Positions 6,274 through 9,139 of a stretch of DNA of 9,139 bases are shown here, piece by piece (position 1 is the stretch's first letter; each line of letters opens with the position of its first letter). Under the pieces are notes generated by a model, which did not search any database, was not told where the DNA came from, and was given only the letters and a program-made list of their open reading frames with translations. This stretch comes from JADDRA01 sp051005375 (GTDB lineage: Bacteria; Actinomycetota; Acidimicrobiia; Acidimicrobiales; CADCSY01), in NCBI GenBank assembly GCA_051005375.1, contig JBPCJK010000152.1:1-9139 (forward strand), in the 5' to 3' direction. The translations under genes were made by a program, and so were the position numbers.

Positions 6274-6983
6274 TGTCCGACGGGGAGGGTGGAGTCCTGG
6301 CATCCAAGGAAAGGTTTCGGCGCGCCTGGCTGCTGGTGGCCATCGTGGTCTCGGTGGTCCTCGGGCCCAAGCTCTTCACCTCTGGTGTGGCCCCCGAGCC
6401 GTCCCCGGAGGTGTTCGTCGCTGCCGGAAGCCCTGATCTCGCCACCCTCGCCGCCGACCAGCCGCAGCGCCCCACCGGTCCCACCTCCACGGTGGTCCTC
6501 ACCGCTGTCGTGCTCCCGGAGACGACCACCACGACGGCCGCGCCCCCCTCGACGACGACCAGCACCACCGAGCCCCGCCGCCAACGCGCCACCACGACCA
6601 CTGAGGCACCACCACGGCCGTCCACCACCACGACCACTGAGGCCCCGCCACCGCCGTCCACCACCACGACGACCGCTGCCCCACCTCCCCCGCCCCCACC
6701 CTCGCCTGCCCCTTCCACCCACCAGGACGACCAGACCCAGCAGGGCGACGTCTCCTGGTACGACCTTCCCGGAACGGTGACCGGCGTGTGCGCCCACCGC
6801 ACCATCGACAAGGGGACCGTGGTCACGGTGACCAACCTCGACACCGGGGAGTCCATCACCTGCACGGTCAACGATCGGGGGCCGTTCACCGACGACGGCA
6901 AGGTCCTCGACCTTGCCCGTGACGACTTCACCAAGCTAGCTCCGCTGGAGAAAGGCGTCTTCCCCGCCCGTCTCGATTGGTGA
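6273..6983 (+). CDS. Membrane-anchored protein with Thr/Pro-rich spacer and RlpA-like double-psi beta-barrel
   Basis: From GTG 6273 the protein has 236 residues. After a short basic cytoplasmic start comes one membrane helix (about 18-32, RAWLLVAIVVSVVLG). A variable segment follows, then a Thr/Pro-rich spacer (about 84-148) with three 12-residue repeats. The C-terminal domain (158-236) reads SWYDLPGTVTGVCAHRTIDKG ... VTNLDTG ... VNDRGPF, the RlpA-like DPBB signature. His175 and Asp201 match the conserved H and D of RlpA. The TASGE-x-FD loop that carries two acidic residues in lytic RlpA is absent. Cys173 and Cys197 could form a disulfide outside the cell. The product is likely a wall-facing protein; whether it cleaves glycan is open. 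It sits between tatD and ksgA, where rpfB or yabE occur elsewhere. The longer upstream frame to 5994 overlaps tatD and lacks family support. Confidence 0.8.
   Translation: MSDGEGGVLASKERFRRAWLLVAIVVSVVLGPKLFTSGVAPEPSPEVFVAAGSPDLATLAADQPQRPTGPTSTVVLTAVVLPETTTTTAAPPSTTTSTTEPRRQRATTTTEAPPRPSTTTTTEAPPPPSTTTTTAAPPPPPPPSPAPSTHQDDQTQQGDVSWYDLPGTVTGVCAHRTIDKGTVVTVTNLDTGESITCTVNDRGPFTDDGKVLDLARDDFTKLAPLEKGVFPARLDW
6591..6698 (+). repeat. 36-base in-frame tandem repeat coding TTTTEAPPxPST, three copies
   Basis: Inside the spacer of the DPBB protein (residues 107-142) three 12-residue units follow one another: TTTTEAPPRPST, TTTTEAPPPPST and the diverged TTTTAAPPPPPP. A more degenerate Thr/Pro run precedes them (residues 84-99). 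At DNA level the units are near identical with ACC/ACG codons, so copy number could change by slippage without breaking the frame. Confidence 0.85.
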
Positions 6984-7876
6984 CGCTCTCTCGCCGAGAG
7001 GTGGTTGACATCCTGGCCCGCCATGACCTGCGGCCCCGGCGGGCGCTGGGCCAGAACTTCGTCGTGGACCCCAACACCGTTCGCCGCGTCGCCCGCCTGG
7101 CTGAGGTGGGTGTTGGCGACCGGGTGGTGGAGATCGGCGCCGGTCTCGGGTCGCTCACCCTGGCCCTGTTGGAGACCGGCGCCCAGGTCACCGCCGTCGA
7201 GCTCGACCGGCGCCTGGTGCCGGTCTTGCGCCAGGTGGTGGAACCCGCCGGAGCCAGGGTGGTGGAGGGTGACGCCTTGGAGCTGGACTGGTCGGCGGTG
7301 CTCGGCCCTGGCGGGGGGCTCCACCCTGCCAGGGGAGACGAGCCGTCCGGCCCAACCAGGAGTGTGCGGGGGCGAGGCTGGGTGCTGGTCGCCAACCTTC
7401 CCTACAACGTGGCCACGCCGCTGGTGGCCGACCTCCTCGACGAGGTCCCCGCCATCACCCGGATGCTGGTCATGGTGCAACGAGAGGTGGGTGAGCGTCT
7501 GTCCGCCGGGGTGGGCGATCCTGGCTATGGCGCCGTCTCCGTCAAGGTTTCGTACTGGGCCGTCGCCAGGCTCGCCGGGCGGGTGCCGGCCACGGTGTTC
7601 CTCCCCCAACCCACGGTGGAGTCGGTGCTGGTGGCCGTGACCCGGCGCGCCGTTCCGGCGGTGGACCCTGCTGAGGTCGGGCCCGACGTGTTGTTCGACC
7701 TGGTGCGGACCGGCTTCGCCCAGCGCCGCAAGATGCTGCGCCGGGCGCTGGCCGGCAAGGCCGTGGCCGACGACTTCGCCTGCGCCGGCATCCGCCCCGA
7801 GTCCAGGGCCGAGGAGCTCGACGTGGTGGCATGGGGCAGGCTGGCAGCGTGCACCCGTCGTCGAGCCTGCCTGTGA
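6980..7876 (+). CDS. rsmA: 16S rRNA (adenine1518-N6/adenine1519-N6)-dimethyltransferase
   Basis: RsmA (KsgA) puts four methyl groups on two adjacent adenines in helix 45 of 16S rRNA late in 30S assembly, using S-adenosylmethionine. From GTG 6980 it has 298 residues. The N-terminus has RRALGQNFVVD (20-30). Motif I is EIGAGLGSLT (51-60), then VELDR (73-77), GDAL (97-100) and the catalytic NLPYN (139-143). VFLPQPTVESVLV (206-218) and FAQRRKMLRRAL (246-257) mark the C-terminal domain. A Gly/Pro-rich stretch of about 25 residues (108-132) before NLPYN is longer than usual and is probably a surface loop. GTG 6980 overlaps the upstream stop as GTGA (6980-6983), implying coupling; TTG 6977 is the alternative start. 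The order DPBB-ksgA-ispE parallels rpfB-ksgA-ispE in other actinobacteria. Confidence 0.95.
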   Translation: MTLSRREVVDILARHDLRPRRALGQNFVVDPNTVRRVARLAEVGVGDRVVEIGAGLGSLTLALLETGAQVTAVELDRRLVPVLRQVVEPAGARVVEGDALELDWSAVLGPGGGLHPARGDEPSGPTRSVRGRGWVLVANLPYNVATPLVADLLDEVPAITRMLVMVQREVGERLSAGVGDPGYGAVSVKVSYWAVARLAGRVPATVFLPQPTVESVLVAVTRRAVPAVDPAEVGPDVLFDLVRTGFAQRRKMLRRALAGKAVADDFACAGIRPESRAEELDVVAWGRLAACTRRRACL

Positions 7877-7914
7877 GCCCGCCGCGGTGAGCCCCGACCG
7901 GTGAGCGCCGACCC
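7873..7914. repeat. 14-base imperfect tandem repeat at the ksgA-ispE junction
   Basis: Three units each beginning GTGAGC start at 7873, 7887 and 7901, exactly 14 bases apart (GTGAGCCCGCCGCG, GTGAGCCCCGACCG, GTGAGCGCCGACCC). The first contains the ksgA stop, the second a GGTGAG that could serve as ribosome-binding site, and the third the ispE start codon. The unit is not a multiple of three, so a change in copy number would alter spacing between the genes. Confidence 0.6.
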
Positions 7915-8635
7915 CATGGGCCCGGTGCGCCTGCGGGCGCCGGCCAAGCTGACCCGGTCGCTCCGGGTGACCGGCATCCGGTCCGACGGCTACCACCTCA
8001 TCGACGCCGAGATGGTCACCCTCGACCTCGCCGACAAGCTCGTGCTCAGCCCGGGCGATGGCCTCGAGGTGATAGGCGCCACCGGCCTGGCGGTGCCGGT
8101 CGACGACGACAACCTCGTCCGCCGGGCCCTGGCGGCCGTGGGGCGCCGGGCCGCGGTCCGCCTGGTGAAGCGCATCCCCGCCGGCGCCGGACTGGGCGGC
8201 GGATCGGCCGACGCCGCTGCGGTGTTGCGGTGGGCGGGGTGCGCCGACCTGGCGCTCGCCGCCTCGCTGGGCGCCGACGTGCCCTTCTGCCTCGTAGGCG
8301 GCCGGGCTCGGGTCACCGGGGTGGGCGAGGTGCTCACCTCGCTGCCGTTCGAGGACCGCGCCTGCACGCTGGTCGTACCCCCCTTCGGTGTCCCCACCTC
8401 TGAGGTCTACCGGGAATGGGACCGCCTCGGGGGGCCCTCGGCGGACGGGCCCAACGATCTCGAGCCCGCCGCGCTCGCCGTGGTGCCGGCCTTGGCCGAG
8501 TGGCGCGACCGCCTGGGGGAGGCCACCGGATTGGCGCCGGCCCTGGCCGGCAGCGGCTCGGCCTGGTTCGTGGAGGGGGCGTTCCCCGGGCCCGGCCGGC
8601 TGGTCGCTCGCACCTGTCTGCCCACCGACGCCTGA
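7901..8635 (+). CDS. ispE: 4-(cytidine 5'-diphospho)-2-C-methyl-D-erythritol kinase
   Basis: IspE phosphorylates CDP-methylerythritol with ATP in the non-mevalonate (MEP) route to isoprenoids, including the lipid carrier for peptidoglycan. It is a GHMP kinase. The start APAKLTRSLRVTG carries the catalytic Lys16, followed by RSDGYHLIDAEMVTLDL. The glycine-rich ATP loop is PAGAGLGGGSADAA (93-106), GADVPFCL carries Asp126, and the C-terminal LAGSGSAWF (215-223) is the third GHMP motif. At 244 residues it is shorter than the 280-310 usual in the family, with compact loops and a short C-terminus, but all motifs are kept. GTG 7901 has GGTGAG (7886-7891) 9 bases upstream; ATG 7916 is an alternative that would remove five unconserved residues. 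It lies 24 bases after ksgA and should share its transcript. Confidence 0.93.
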   Translation: MSADPMGPVRLRAPAKLTRSLRVTGIRSDGYHLIDAEMVTLDLADKLVLSPGDGLEVIGATGLAVPVDDDNLVRRALAAVGRRAAVRLVKRIPAGAGLGGGSADAAAVLRWAGCADLALAASLGADVPFCLVGGRARVTGVGEVLTSLPFEDRACTLVVPPFGVPTSEVYREWDRLGGPSADGPNDLEPAALAVVPALAEWRDRLGEATGLAPALAGSGSAWFVEGAFPGPGRLVARTCLPTDA

Positions 8636-8639
8636 AGTG

Positions 8640-8719
8640 CTGGCCCCGAGCTGGCGAACGGATCTCGGCGTTCTGGCCCCAGGAGCGAGACGATTTCCCC
8701 GCGGTTCTGGGGCGAGAAC
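8640..8719. repeat. Hairpin-rich convergent intergenic element built on GTTC/GAAC words
   Basis: Between the convergent ends of ispE and the bS22-like gene there are two small hairpins. One is GAACG (8656-8660) with CGTTC (8669-8673); the other is GTTCT (8704-8708) with AGAAC (8715-8719) around a GGGGCG loop. CTGGCCCC occurs directly repeated at 8640-8647 and 8673-8680. The layout resembles an extragenic repeat or a bidirectional terminator without T-runs. No reading frame here has family character. Confidence 0.4.
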
Positions 8720-8770
8720 GGAGGTGGGGGCCGTCAGGTCAGGGGTGGTAAGGCGGGGCGGTGCCCGGAC

Positions 8771-8869
8771 CTACTTCTTGGCCCGGCGCTGGAACCGGGT
8801 GCGCTTGAGCATCTTCTTGTGCTTCTTCTTGCGCATGCGCTTCCGACGCTTCTTGATCAGCGATCCCAT
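8771..8869 (-). CDS. bS22-type mini ribosomal protein (AURKAIP1/COX24 domain)
   Basis: The minus strand encodes a 32-residue, very basic protein beginning MGSLIKKRRKRMRKKKHKK and ending QRRAKK. This is the small actinobacterial AURKAIP1/COX24-domain protein, seen as bS22 on the mycobacterial small subunit and related to the C-terminal part of mitochondrial mS38/COX24. Such proteins sit at the decoding-side face of the 30S where the 16S rRNA helices meet the 50S. The conserved MGSxIKKRRKRM start fixes ATG at 8867-8869; the frame upstream to 8962 is open but unconserved and overlaps the tRNA region. About 20 of 32 residues are Lys or Arg. No Shine-Dalgarno is obvious. A TACCGT box (minus strand, 8885-8880) ends 10 bases before the ATG and could give a very short leader. 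Confidence 0.9.
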   Translation of the reverse strand: MGSLIKKRRKRMRKKKHKKMLKRTRFQRRAKK

Positions 8870-8929
8870 GAGGGCGCCAACGGTACCGGCGGCCCCCGTC
8901 GGCCCGCCAACCCGGATGACCGTCACCGG

Positions 8930-8935
8930 TAACCT
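8930..8935 (+). promoter_or_regulatory. Possible -10 box for tRNA-Gln
   Basis: TAACCT fits TANNNT and lies 12 bases before the first base of the tRNA, a good distance for a short 5' leader removed by RNase P. No convincing -35 is seen at the expected distance, so the call is tentative. Confidence 0.3.
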
Positions 8936-8947
8936 CGTCAGCGGCCA

Positions 8948-9018
8948 TCGGGGGTCGTCCAATGGCAGGACATCTGGTTTTGGTCCAGAGAATGAGGGTT
9001 CGACTCCTTCCCCCCGAG
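8948..9018 (+). tRNA. tRNA-Gln (anticodon UUG)
   Basis: The 71-base sequence folds into a full cloverleaf. The acceptor stem TCGGGGG (8948-8954) pairs perfectly with CCCCCGA (9011-9017), with discriminator G at 9018. The D arm is GTCC/GGAC (8957-8960 and 8968-8971) around a 7-base loop. The anticodon stem is TCTGG/CCAGA (8973-8977 and 8985-8989) with loop TTTTGGT, giving anticodon TTG at 8980-8982... read as positions 34-36, i.e. TTG at 8980-8982. The variable loop is 4 bases (GAAT). The T arm is GAGGG/CCTTC around TTCGACT, with one G-T pair. The 3' CCA is not encoded (CGA follows), so it must be added by tRNA nucleotidyltransferase. The tRNA reads CAA codons and, by wobble, CAG. Confidence 0.95.
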
Positions 9019-9139
9019 CGAGGTCGCCGACGCAGCGCCGGCAGAGTCGCCTCCTCGGGCAGCCTGGCCAGAGCGGTGTCGTACGCCGGGCCCGGCTCCC
9101 CGGGACCTCGCCGATCCGGGCCGGGGTGGTAGGAACGTC
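9019..9139. other. Unassigned end of window
   Basis: These 121 bases after tRNA-Gln have no stop in at least one frame on each strand, as expected for short GC-rich DNA. The minus strand contains a passable stretch (EPGPAYDTALARLPEEATLPALRRR) that would enter from beyond the window and run into the tRNA gene. I cannot name a family and do not call a gene. Confidence 0.3.

Noticed and set aside
5176..6303. 375-residue minus-strand open frame opposite metG and tatD
   Set aside because: Same reason: it mirrors conserved coding sequence and crosses the tatD end and the inverted repeat without any motif.
6525..6700. CRISPR-like or noncoding satellite array
   Set aside because: The repeats are in frame, encode Thr/Pro units and have no unique spacers, so they are a coding low-complexity spacer.
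6134..7996. 620-residue open frame on the minus strand across the DPBB gene and ksgA
   Set aside because: It is an antisense shadow of two well-supported genes in GC-rich DNA; its Val/Gly-rich translation has no family character.
8870..8962. N-terminal extension of the bS22-like protein (to 63 residues)
   Set aside because: The family starts at MGSxIKKRRKRM; the extension is unconserved and reaches into the tRNA-Gln gene.
9019..9139. Start of glmU or another gene after tRNA-Gln
   Set aside because: In some actinobacteria glmU lies near a tRNA-Gln, but none of the frames here shows the GlmU N-terminal nucleotidyltransferase signature, and 121 bases are too few to call.

Overview
The window looks like chromosome from a high-GC actinobacterium, most likely of the class Acidimicrobiia or a near relative. 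The reasons are the strong GC bias at third codon positions, the block metG-tatD-(cell-wall gene)-ksgA-ispE, a bS22-type mini ribosomal protein, GTG/TTG starts, and start codons set directly behind TANNNT boxes as in leaderless transcripts. The lineage is inferred from protein character, not from a marker tree.

Layout. (1) 1-2131: the 3' end of an FAD-dependent glycerol-3-phosphate dehydrogenase gene (glpD), joined by a 4-base ATGA overlap to a complete DUF2252 gene. (2) 2132-2572: no intact gene. It holds the wreck of a VapBC-type toxin-antitoxin pair: the antitoxin C-terminus and the first ~55 codons of a PIN-domain toxin, cut off just before rmuC. (3) 2573-3697: rmuC, encoding a membrane-anchored PD-(D/E)XK-type protein of DNA maintenance. 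(4) 3829-6114: metG and tatD, 6 bases apart. (5) 6115-6272: a long two-tier inverted repeat, then a promoter-like sequence. (6) 6273-8635: a single-pass membrane protein with a Thr/Pro-rich spacer and an RlpA-like double-psi beta-barrel, then ksgA (GTGA overlap) and ispE. (7) 8636-8770: a short hairpin-rich convergent intergenic region. (8) 8771-8869 on the minus strand: a 32-residue bS22/COX24-type protein. (9) 8948-9018: tRNA-Gln(UUG). The last 121 bases could not be assigned.

Functional reading. The right two thirds is housekeeping: methionyl-tRNA charging, tRNA-Gln, 16S rRNA dimethylation, a small-subunit mini protein, isoprenoid precursor synthesis (peptidoglycan lipid carrier) and a secreted wall protein in the position that rpfB holds in other actinobacteria and yabE in Bacillus. 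The left third looks accessory or rearranged. The most interesting points are the DUF2252 protein, whose kinase-like motifs appear in permuted order, the reduced DPBB protein in the rpfB/yabE slot, the decayed VapBC scar, and the apparent leaderless promoters.
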